Positions 1 through 6,831 of a stretch of DNA of 37,733 nt are shown here, one piece after another. The translations under genes and the position numbers were made by a program. This stretch comes from an uncultured Collinsella sp. (lineage in GTDB: Bacteria > Actinomycetota > Coriobacteriia > Coriobacteriales > Coriobacteriaceae): positions 1 through 37,733 of the forward strand of contig UQIC01000020.1 of the NCBI GenBank assembly GCA_900540985.1, given 5' to 3'. How positions within the stretch are numbered: the stretch's first letter is position 1; every line of letters begins with the position of its first letter. The notes under the pieces were generated by a model that saw only the letters and a program-made list of their open reading frames with translations, was not told where the DNA came from and searched no databases.

Positions 1-33
1 GGCATGACCAGAAGGTCTATGCCTTGCCTTTTT
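1..33 (+). terminator. Probable intrinsic terminator of a gene upstream of the window
   Basis: GGCATGACC and GGTCTATGCC pair around an AGAA loop with one bulged base. A short spacer and a run of five T at about 28-32 follow. This fits a rho-independent terminator for a plus-strand gene that ends before the window. The stem may begin further left, so the boundary is uncertain. Confidence 0.35.
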
Positions 34-60
34 CATGCCAACTTGTTCGCTCTGGGTGGC

Positions 61-306
61 GCTCGCTGGCTTTGCCAAAACATCGATGGCTACGCGGTCC
101 AGGAGGCGGCGAAGTGTTTGGTGTCTCGCTGGTCCTCGGCTGCGCCTGCGGGATCGCTCGACTACCAAATACCTCGTCACCGGCCGGGCCCCGTCGTCCA
201 AAAATCACCCGTAAAGGCGCGTTTATCTAATTTAATCTATCCCTTGCGGAATGCGGCTCGCTGGTTTTGTCTGGGCATTGATGGCTACGTGGTTCAAGAG
301 GCGGCG
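61..306. repeat. Imperfect 51-bp direct repeat pair in a gene-free stretch
   Basis: Bases 61-111 and 256-306 match at about 41 of 51 positions. They are 195 bp apart, a multiple of three, so both can be read in the same plus frame. The pattern could be a decayed coding repeat or a non-coding repeat. I support no gene in 1-418: the open frames here have no convincing ribosome binding site and no recognisable domain. Confidence 0.4.
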
Positions 307-332
307 GTGCTGTTGCTTGCATTTTTGCAGTT

Positions 333-375
333 AAAGGGGCCCGTTTCCCTGGGTTGGGGAAACGGGCCCCTTTTT
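333..375. terminator. Strong bidirectional terminator hairpin
   Basis: Bases 336-349 and 357-370 form a perfect 14-bp stem with a 7-base loop. Three A before and five T after extend it to 17 bp. The plus-strand copy ends in TTTTTG. Read on the minus strand it lies about 45 bases past the stop of the wall-anchored protein gene (419-1432), so it probably ends that transcript. Confidence 0.75.
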
Positions 376-418
376 GTCTCTGGGCTTGTGGATTGGCGAA
401 GACAATAACCGCTGGCGG

Positions 419-1432
419 CTATTTTGAGTTCTTGAGGCGGCGTGTGGCCGTGGCGGTTATTCCGAGTCCTGCGGCGGCGATTCCTGCGAGTGCTATTGCG
501 CTCGGCGCTGCGTCGCCCGTGTTCGCGAGCTTGCCGGCGGTCGTATTTGCCTGCTGGCCGTTGCTCGTGGTCGCTTGCTTGGTGGAGCTCGGTGCGGTGT
601 CTTTACCGGTCGCGGACGAGCCGGTGGGCTGTGTCGTCTCGGTCGGTTGCGTCGAGCTGGAGGGTTTTGCAGTCCCGGCGGGTTTCGTTATCTCGGGCGA
701 GGTGGCCTTGTCTGCCACGGCCTTTGCCTCTTCGTATGCCTTGCAGGCGTCGTCATAGGCCGCTTGCGCCTTTTCCAAATCGCCGAGGAGCGCATTTCGC
801 TTGGCTATGTCCTCGTCGATGTGGGCTTTAGCTTCCTTTGCCTCACTTTCGAAATTCTGAACCTGTTTTTCCTGGCTTTCGAGCCGGCGTTGGTAGCGGT
901 GAAGATCATCTTCACAAGATTCTTCTCGCCTTTCTGCCGTCATGATCTCCATGCGCAACTGCTTAATATGCTCCTTAATAGCTGTGCTGGGCTCCTCGCC
1001 GCCGAGTGCTTCAAGTGCCTTATCTAATTCTGCCTGAAGGCCGCTTGTCCGGTTGTGGGCCTCATCGTATTTGGCTTGGGCTGCATCGACGTTCGCTTGC
1101 ATGGCGGGAAGGGGTTCCCTCCGTTTGGCGGCTTCCGCCACCACCATGTCGTAGAGTTCTTGAAATGCGGCAATGTCATCATCGATTTCCGCAATTTTCT
1201 CGGGACTTGCGGCGTCTTTTGCGGCCTCGAGGGTTTTGAGCGCTTCCTGCATGGCTGCATACGCTTTTTCTTTTGCGGCGGCCGCGTCTTCCGTCTGCAA
1301 GGCAACTGCACCGGTGGGGGCGCTGGTTTCTGCCGCGATCGCCGTTGCGGGGGCGATTCCCGCGACAAGTGCCGCGGAAAGGGCGATGCCCACAGTTGCT
1401 CGTCTTGCTCTTCTTGCGAGAATGTCGTTCAT
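419..1432 (-). CDS. Wall-anchored coiled-coil surface protein (LANTGD sorting signal)
   Basis: The 337-residue protein is predicted to be exported and covalently attached to the cell wall. Residues 1-34 form a signal peptide: an Arg-rich start (RRARRA), a hydrophobic core, and a likely cut after TAIAA. Residues about 45-250 are highly charged, rich in Ala, Glu and Lys, with heptad-like spacing, and should form long alpha-helical coiled coils. A linker of about 60 residues rich in Thr, Ser, Pro and Gln follows. The C-terminus is a sortase signal: LANTGD, a hydrophobic helix, then RRLKNSK. LANTG replaces the usual LPXTG. The start is supported by GAGGTG six bases upstream of ATG. The gene is divergent from the ABC exporter pair and stands alone. 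The specific role is unknown: adhesin or stalk are both possible. No sortase gene lies in the window. Confidence 0.8.
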   Translation of the reverse strand: MNDILARRARRATVGIALSAALVAGIAPATAIAAETSAPTGAVALQTEDAAAAKEKAYAAMQEALKTLEAAKDAASPEKIAEIDDDIAAFQELYDMVVAEAAKRREPLPAMQANVDAAQAKYDEAHNRTSGLQAELDKALEALGGEEPSTAIKEHIKQLRMEIMTAERREESCEDDLHRYQRRLESQEKQVQNFESEAKEAKAHIDEDIAKRNALLGDLEKAQAAYDDACKAYEEAKAVADKATSPEITKPAGTAKPSSSTQPTETTQPTGSSATGKDTAPSSTKQATTSNGQQANTTAGKLANTGDAAPSAIALAGIAAAGLGITATATRRLKNSK

Positions 1433-1482
1433 CTCGGCACCTCATTTCAAGGGTCGGCGACTAACTTGGTAGCACTAATGTA

Positions 1483-1493
1483 AATATACCATG
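1483..1493 (-). promoter_or_regulatory. Possible extended -10 promoter of the wall-anchored protein gene
   Basis: Read on the minus strand, this is TGG followed by TATATT, matching an extended -10 element (TGn plus hexamer). It lies about 50 bases upstream of the 419-1432 start codon. No good -35 hexamer is visible, which is tolerated for extended -10 promoters. Inferred from sequence alone. Confidence 0.35.
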
Positions 1494-1571
1494 CTAGTTG
1501 ACCCGACACTGGCTGGGTGTGCGCGTATACCCCTCCCCTGAAAACTGAATCCCGTTAGAAATGACGAGTTG

Positions 1572-1601
1572 TTTACGCTTCTTTTGGGGTGGCGGTACTA
1601 T
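1572..1601 (+). promoter_or_regulatory. Possible promoter of the first ABC exporter operon
   Basis: TTTACG (1572-1577) and TACTAT (1596-1601) are separated by 18 bases and resemble sigma-70 type -35 and -10 elements. They lie 45-75 bases upstream of the chosen start at 1647. No operator is evident, and no regulator gene is adjacent, unlike the second exporter operon at 33338-37554. Confidence 0.4.
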
Positions 1602-1646
1602 CATGGTTCGAATTGAATGTGGATGATGATAGGGGAGCGCCTATAC

Positions 1647-3491
1647 ATGATTGAGCTGCTCAGGCGTTTTGGTGGTAAGTTTCGCCGGTATATGGTGATT
1701 GGCCCTGCGTGCAAGTTGATCGAAGTAATCTTTGACCTGCTGACGCCGCTGGTGATTGCCCAGATGATCGACAAGGGCATTGGGGCGCACGACGTGAACG
1801 CCGTTATCCACTACGGCATGGTGCTCGCCGCCATGGCCGTGATTGGCATCTCGTTTACGCTCGTCTGCCAAAAGATGGCGGCGCTCACCTCGCAGGGCAT
1901 GGGCACCGATATCCGCGGTGCGCTCTACCAGCACATCAACAAGTTGAGCTATGCCGAACTCGACCGCTTTGGCACGCCGTCGCTTATCACCCGCATCACC
2001 AACGACGTCAACCAGGTGCAGCTTGCCGTGGCGCTGGGCGTGCGCATGCTCATCCGCTGGCCCTTCTTGGCGGTGGGCTCTATGTGCGCGGCCCTTGCCA
2101 TCGACCTTAAGCTCGGCATGATCTTTTTGATTTGCACGCCCGCCATTGGCCTGGTGTTTTGGTTTGTCATGGCGCGCTGCATTCCGTACTACAAGCAGCT
2201 GCAGGCAAAGCTCGACCGCATCGCGCTCATTTGCCGCGAGGGGCTTTCGGGCGCCCGTGTGATTCGCGCCTTTGTACGCGAAGATCACGAGCGCGAGCGC
2301 TTTGCCCAAGCCGCCGATGACCAGGCCCATACCGCCATTGCGGTGGGTAAGCTCTCGTCGGTCCTTAACCCCGTCACATTCTTGGTGATGAACCTGGGCG
2401 TGTGCGCCATCCTATGGGTGGGCGGCATCCAGGTCAACGTGGGCGAGCTTACGCAGGGCCAGGTCATGGCGTTTGTGAACTACATGACGCAGACGCTCAC
2501 CTCCATCGTGTACGTCGCCAACCTGGTCGTGGTCTTTACCAAGGCGAGCGCCAGCGCGTCGCGCATCAATGAGGTGCTCAATTGCGAGCCGAGCATCACC
2601 GACGAGAACAACGAACCGGTCGCACTGCCCGAGCCGGGCAATGTCGCTCCAGTCCCCGCGCTGAGCTTGAGCCATGCGAGCTTTTCGTTTGGCGCGGGCG
2701 CGGCAAATGCCGTGAGCGATGTGACCCTGGAATTGCCGATGGGCAAAACGCTCGGCATTATCGGTGGCACGGGTAGCGGCAAGTCCACACTCGTCTCGCT
2801 TATCCCGCGCCTGTACGATGCGAGCACCGGCAGCGTGAGCGTGATGGGTGCCGACGTGCGCACCTGGCCGCTCGACCAGCTGCGCCGTGTGGTCGCGACC
2901 GTTCCGCAGCGCGCGTCGCTGGTGAGCGGCACCATCCGCAGCAACTTGACCTGGCGCGATGAGGCGGCAACCGACGAGGAACTCTGGGCGGCGCTCGACA
3001 TGGCGCAGGCGAGCGAGTTCGTGCGCAACAAGCCGCAGGGGCTCGATGCCCCGGTCGAGGCGGGCGGTAAGAACTTCAGCGGTGGCCAACGCCAGCGCCT
3101 GACCATCGCGCGCGCCCTGGTGGGCTCGCCTCAGATATTGATCATGGACGATTCCGCCTCGGCGCTCGACTTTAAGACCGACGCGGCGCTTCGCCATGCC
3201 ATCCGCGAGCGCAGTGTGCGCGGTGCCGCCGAGGGCGGGCTGCCGCTCACGACCGTCATCGTGAGCCAACGTGTCTCGACCGTTCGCGATGCCGACATGA
3301 TCTGCGTACTCGACCACGGCTCGGTTGCGGGCCTGGGCACGCATGACGAGCTGTACGCGACCTGCCAGCTCTATCGCGAGATTTGTCAGTCGCAGCTGCG
3401 CCGCGAGGAGCTCGAGGGCCAGCAGGGGAGCACGACGCCCGCGTCCGCTCCGACCGCCCCCGCATCCGTCTGCGCAAAGGAGGGATGCTAA
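1647..3491 (+). CDS. ABC exporter half-transporter, subunit with degenerate catalytic site
   Basis: A fused membrane and ATPase protein of 614 residues, with a six-helix exporter domain (about 1-320) followed by a nucleotide-binding domain. Walker A GGTGSGKST is near residue 373, the signature FSGGQ near 476, and Walker B ILIMDD near 497. Two catalytic residues are changed: the Glu after Walker B is Asp (DDS), and the switch His is Gln (SQR, near 539). Its partner (3492-5351) has the opposite pattern, as in heterodimeric exporters such as TM287/288 or BmrCD. The start at 1647 is chosen because AGGGGAG lies 9 bases upstream. The frame is open to an ATG at 1617, but that has no binding site. 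The substrate is unknown: a drug, peptide or lipid is possible. Confidence 0.85.
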   Translation: MIELLRRFGGKFRRYMVIGPACKLIEVIFDLLTPLVIAQMIDKGIGAHDVNAVIHYGMVLAAMAVIGISFTLVCQKMAALTSQGMGTDIRGALYQHINKLSYAELDRFGTPSLITRITNDVNQVQLAVALGVRMLIRWPFLAVGSMCAALAIDLKLGMIFLICTPAIGLVFWFVMARCIPYYKQLQAKLDRIALICREGLSGARVIRAFVREDHERERFAQAADDQAHTAIAVGKLSSVLNPVTFLVMNLGVCAILWVGGIQVNVGELTQGQVMAFVNYMTQTLTSIVYVANLVVVFTKASASASRINEVLNCEPSITDENNEPVALPEPGNVAPVPALSLSHASFSFGAGAANAVSDVTLELPMGKTLGIIGGTGSGKSTLVSLIPRLYDASTGSVSVMGADVRTWPLDQLRRVVATVPQRASLVSGTIRSNLTWRDEAATDEELWAALDMAQASEFVRNKPQGLDAPVEAGGKNFSGGQRQRLTIARALVGSPQILIMDDSASALDFKTDAALRHAIRERSVRGAAEGGLPLTTVIVSQRVSTVRDADMICVLDHGSVAGLGTHDELYATCQLYREICQSQLRREELEGQQGSTTPASAPTAPASVCAKEGC

Positions 3492-5351
3492 ATGAATCCG
3501 TACACTTCCTCCGGTTCGGTCGCCACGATGACGGCCAACGTGTCCGGTAACGATAACCTCAACGACCTGGGCGACGGTCCGCGCCAGCCCGGCGATCCCG
3601 AGCGCTATCCCGTGGGTGCGGTGACCCGCCGCTTGCTGGGCTACGTTCGTCCGCATCGCATTTCGTTTGTTGCGTCGTTTGTGAGCGCCGCGATCTCCGT
3701 GATTCTGCAGCTCTACACGCCCATCCTCATCGGCGAGGGCATCGACCTGATCGTTGCCGCCGGGCAGGTGGACTTTGACGCACTGCTGCCGCTCGTTACC
3801 AAGCTCGCGATTGTCGTCGTAGGTGCTGCGGCCTTCCAGTGGCTACAGGGCTACTGCGTCAACCGCCTGTCCTACGAGACGGTGCGCGACATGCGCGTGG
3901 AGGCGAGCGACAAGCTCAGCCGTATGCCGCTCAGCTTTATCGACAGCCATGCCCACGGCGACCTTATGAGCCGCGTGGTCAACGACGTGGATCAGGTGGG
4001 TGACGGCCTGCTGCAGGGTTTTACCCAGCTTTTCACCGGCGTTATCACCATCGTGGGCACGCTTGCGTTTATGCTCTCCATTAACCTGACCATGACGCTC
4101 GTGGTGGTGCTCGTCACGCCGCTTTCCATCTTTGCTGCCGGTGCTATTGCCAAGCTTTCCAACAAGAGCTTTACGGCTCAGCAGCGCATTCAAGGGCAGC
4201 TCGGTGGTCATATCGAGGAGTATGTGGGCGAGCAAAAGCTTGTCGACGCCTTTGCCTATGGCCCCAACGCTCAGCAGCGCTTCGATGCCCTCAATGCCGA
4301 GCTCTACACCGCGGGCGAGTGCGCGCAGTTTATGGGTTCGCTCTCCAACCCCGGCACGCGTTTTATCAATAACATCATCTATGCCGTGGTCGCTGTGATC
4401 GGCTGCGTGGGCGTGATCACGGGCGTGCCCGCGGCGCTTACGGTGGGCGGCGTGCAGATCTTCCTGTCCTACGCCAACCAGTACACCAAGCCGTTCAACG
4501 AGGTCACCAACGTCATTACGCAGATCCAGACCGCGTACGCCTCGGCGCGCCGCATGTTTGCGCTGCTCGATGCGCGCGAGCAGGAGCCCGACGCGTCGGA
4601 CGCTGTAGAGCTTGTCGCCCCGCAGGGCGAGGTGACTTTTGAACACGTGGACTTTAGCTACGTGCCCGACCGCAAGCTGCTGCAGGATATCTGCATCGAT
4701 GCCAAGCCCGGTATGCGCTTTGCCCTGGTCGGTCCTACGGGCTGTGGCAAGACGACGCTCATCAATTTGCTACTGCGTTTTTACGATATCGATGCCGGTC
4801 GCATTGCGGTCGATGGCCGTTCCTCGCGTGACTACACGCGCGCAAGCCTGCGCCGCGCCTTTGGCATGGTGCTGCAGGACACTTGGCTGTTCGAGGGCAC
4901 GGTGGCGGAAAACATCGCCTACGGTTGTCCCGATGCCACGCGCGAACAGGTTGTCGAGGCGGCCAAGCGCGCGCACGCGCACAAGTTTATCGTGCAGCTG
5001 CCAGGCGGCTACGATACGGTGATCGGCGAGGACGGCGGCACGTTTAGCCAGGGTCAAAAACAGCTGCTGTGCATCGCACGCGTCATGCTCACCGACCCGG
5101 CGATTTTGCTGCTGGACGAGGCGACCTCGAGCATCGATACCCGCACCGAGCTGCAGGTGCAGGCGGCATTCGATGAGCTCATGGCTGGCCGCACAAGCTT
5201 TGTCGTGGCGCATCGCCTGAGCACCATCCGCAACGCCGACTGCATTTTGGTGATGCGCGACGGCCAGATTATCGAGCGCGGCACGCACGACGAGCTGCTA
5301 GCGGCAGGCGGCTTCTACGCCGAACTCTACCGCAGCCAATTCGCCCAGTAA
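3492..5351 (+). CDS. ABC exporter half-transporter, catalytically competent partner
   Basis: A 619-residue half-transporter. About 45 poorly conserved residues precede a six-helix exporter domain, then the ATPase domain. Walker A GPTGCGKTT is near 414, Walker B ILLLDEA near 538 with the catalytic Glu present, and the switch His (AHR) near 573. The signature motif is FSQGQ instead of LSGGQ, near 518, so the ATP site made with this signature should be impaired. Together with the upstream subunit this predicts one active and one degenerate ATP site. The ATG follows the previous stop TAA directly, with AAAGGAGGG (3476-3484) inside the upstream gene, indicating translational coupling. No clear terminator is visible before 5473. 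Confidence 0.87.
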   Translation: MNPYTSSGSVATMTANVSGNDNLNDLGDGPRQPGDPERYPVGAVTRRLLGYVRPHRISFVASFVSAAISVILQLYTPILIGEGIDLIVAAGQVDFDALLPLVTKLAIVVVGAAAFQWLQGYCVNRLSYETVRDMRVEASDKLSRMPLSFIDSHAHGDLMSRVVNDVDQVGDGLLQGFTQLFTGVITIVGTLAFMLSINLTMTLVVVLVTPLSIFAAGAIAKLSNKSFTAQQRIQGQLGGHIEEYVGEQKLVDAFAYGPNAQQRFDALNAELYTAGECAQFMGSLSNPGTRFINNIIYAVVAVIGCVGVITGVPAALTVGGVQIFLSYANQYTKPFNEVTNVITQIQTAYASARRMFALLDAREQEPDASDAVELVAPQGEVTFEHVDFSYVPDRKLLQDICIDAKPGMRFALVGPTGCGKTTLINLLLRFYDIDAGRIAVDGRSSRDYTRASLRRAFGMVLQDTWLFEGTVAENIAYGCPDATREQVVEAAKRAHAHKFIVQLPGGYDTVIGEDGGTFSQGQKQLLCIARVMLTDPAILLLDEATSSIDTRTELQVQAAFDELMAGRTSFVVAHRLSTIRNADCILVMRDGQIIERGTHDELLAAGGFYAELYRSQFAQ

Positions 5352-5472
5352 GCAAGCCCGTGGGGCAAATTAATCAATCGACAGACGGTGGTTTACATCT
5401 GTCACGTTAGTACTAAGATATTCATCTAATAAATTGCATTAGTGGCTTTAGTTTTGGGGGAAACGAGGCAAC

Positions 5473-6030
5473 GTGACTATGACGTGCTCTTTGGTGGTTA
5501 ACAGCAAGAGCGGTAATACCAGGATGGTTTCGGGCGCGATCAAGCGCGCTCTGCAGGCTGCGGGTGTTGAGTTTGTCCATGCCGCGGCGTTGAGCGACGA
5601 TGCGGATGCAGATCAGGTTGCGCTCGAGGCGCAGGGCGCCTGCGCGGCCGACACGGTGCTCGTCGGTTTTTGGTGCGACAAGGGCGCGTGCACGCCTTCG
5701 GTCGCGACGTTGCTCTCCGCCTTGCACGGCAAGCGCGTCTTCCTGTTTGGCACCTGCGGTTTTGGCGCCGACCAGAGCTATTACCAGCAGATTATTGATC
5801 GCGTAACTTCTAATTTGGCTGGGGATGCCGAGCTTGCGGGCTGGGCGATGTGCCAGGGCAAGATGGGCCCCGCGGTCAAGCAGCGCTATGAGGCGATGCT
5901 TGAGCAAGAACCCGAAAACGCGCGCTATAAGATACTGCTCGACAACTGGGTTGCCGCAAAGGACCATCCCACCAAGGAAGATCTGGACAACATGGCTGAA
6001 GCCGCCAAGAAGGCCGTGCTGGGGGAGTAG
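5473..6030 (+). CDS. Flavodoxin-like FMN protein
   Basis: A protein of about 185 residues with the flavodoxin fold. The N-terminal strand ends in NSKSGNT, matching the FMN phosphate-binding loop (S/T-x-S/T-G-x-T). FGTCGFG further on fits a later flavin loop, and the C-terminal half is helical. It probably carries electrons for a reductase or acts as a small flavin reductase. No redox partner lies beside it, so the partner is unknown. The start is ambiguous: GTG at 5473 has GAGG only 4 bases upstream, while ATG two codons later (5479) has the same GAGG at 10 bases. The gene stands alone between the ABC operon and a palindromic element beginning 41 bases after its stop. Confidence 0.75.
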   Translation: MTMTCSLVVNSKSGNTRMVSGAIKRALQAAGVEFVHAAALSDDADADQVALEAQGACAADTVLVGFWCDKGACTPSVATLLSALHGKRVFLFGTCGFGADQSYYQQIIDRVTSNLAGDAELAGWAMCQGKMGPAVKQRYEAMLEQEPENARYKILLDNWVAAKDHPTKEDLDNMAEAAKKAVLGE

Positions 6031-6071
6031 CTCCCATCGCTGACGGCGGTCGGTCCATCTTTCTAAATGAA

Positions 6072-6202
6072 GCGTCCTCCCGGGCGTCGGGGCACGAAGT
6101 TCCCTGCTCTACAGTCCTGCGCAAGACGAAGGCCACATTAAGTGGCCTTCTTTGCGTGCGGAACTCGCGATGAACTTCGTGCCCCGCCGTCCGGGAGGAC
6201 GC
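6072..6202 (+). repeat. Palindromic element copy 1: 31-bp arms around a conserved core with an inner hairpin
   Basis: Arms 6072-6102 and 6172-6202 are inverted repeats with 29 Watson-Crick pairs, one G-U pair and one mismatch. The 69-base centre holds an inner hairpin (6128-6150) followed by TTCTTT, resembling an intrinsic terminator. A second copy lies inverted at 11450-11579. Its core is almost identical while its arms differ at 11 of 30 positions. The element begins 41 bases after the flavodoxin-like gene, in sense orientation, so it may act as a 3' RNA structure. A non-autonomous mobile element (MITE) is the main alternative. I see no target-site duplication. Confidence 0.75.
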
Positions 6203-6261
6203 CTCTTTATTGATGGGAGGCCTGATAGGTCGATGGTTCCGTGCCCGGATGCGTCCAAAGT

Positions 6262-6708
6262 GGGACGGGCTTTCCGGATGGGCAGGCTTTCGAAAAATGC
6301 GTCCCGGAATTTGCCTTTGGAATGGGACGTAGTTTCCCGTTGAGGTGCTTTGCGGAAAGTGCATCCCACTCTGGGCGGTCGAAGTGGGACACACTTTCCC
6401 AAAGGCGCTCCAACGGGAAATTGCGTCCCATTATTCGGTCAAGAAACGGGATGCATTTTCCCAATGAGAGCAAAACCGGAAAATGCATCCCACAATCAGC
6501 CCTCAAAGTGGGACGCCGTTTCCCAATGAGGCTCAAGCGGAAAATGCATCCCGGAATTTGCGCTCAAAGTGGGATGCGGTTTCCGGTTGAGGGTCTAAGG
6601 GGAAAATGCGTCCCAGAATCGACGCTTGAAATGGGATGCAGTTTCCCGATGAGGCACTCGACGGAAAATACATCCCAGAAATGGCCTTTGAGCTGGGATA
6701 AGATTTCC
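6262..6708. repeat. Array 1 of 61-62-bp palindromic repeats (15 half-sites)
   Basis: Forward half-sites of the form GGGAYGCANTTTCC start at 6262, 6324, 6386, 6448, 6510, 6571, 6633 and 6695. Reverse-complement half-sites start at 6292, 6354, 6416, 6478, 6539, 6601 and 6663. They alternate strictly. Each reverse site is followed by a forward site at exactly 32 bp, and each forward site by a reverse one at 29-30 bp. The array therefore has seven complete 46-bp units (14-18-14) joined by 15-16-base linkers, plus one truncated unit at the left. Spacers also share a loose consensus. No CDS is supported in 6031-6831. It lies upstream of the giant surface-protein gene. Confidence 0.9.
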
Positions 6709-6727
6709 GCGGCATCTCGGATTCTCA

Positions 6728-6800
6728 AAAATGAGACACGCCGTTGGCGAAAATGAGACACGTGATATCGGGCATCGGATGTATCATTTGCAAAAATGAG
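6728..6800. repeat. Helically phased direct repeats before the surface-protein gene
   Basis: AAAATGAGACACG occurs at 6728-6740 and 6750-6762, 22 bp apart. A partial third copy, AAAATGAG, starts at 6793, about 43 bp further on. Spacing near multiples of 21-22 bp puts the copies on one face of the helix. They lie in the 130 bases before the start codon at 6832. They may be regulator sites for this gene, or the remains of an insertion-sequence end with repeated transposase sites. Confidence 0.5.
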
Positions 6801-6831
6801 TCCACTCCACTCGAATAAAGCGAGGTCCCTC

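Noticed and set aside
4..408. Plus-strand open frame containing two in-phase repeats
   Set aside because: It crosses a strong terminator hairpin and has no start signal or domain; kept only as a repeat feature.
6072..6202. Retron-type non-coding RNA (msr-msd) because of the long outer inverted arms
   Set aside because: No reverse transcriptase gene lies next to either copy, and the inner hairpin looks like a terminator.
6262..6708. Possible CRISPR array
   Set aside because: The conserved parts are 14-bp half-sites in alternating orientation, the spacers share a consensus among themselves, and no cas genes are present.
6241..6756. Open frames running through repeat array 1, giving repeated CIPFS or GMHFP-like peptides
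   Set aside because: The peptide repeats follow directly from the 61-62-bp DNA repeats in several frames and on both strands, so the signal is at DNA level.
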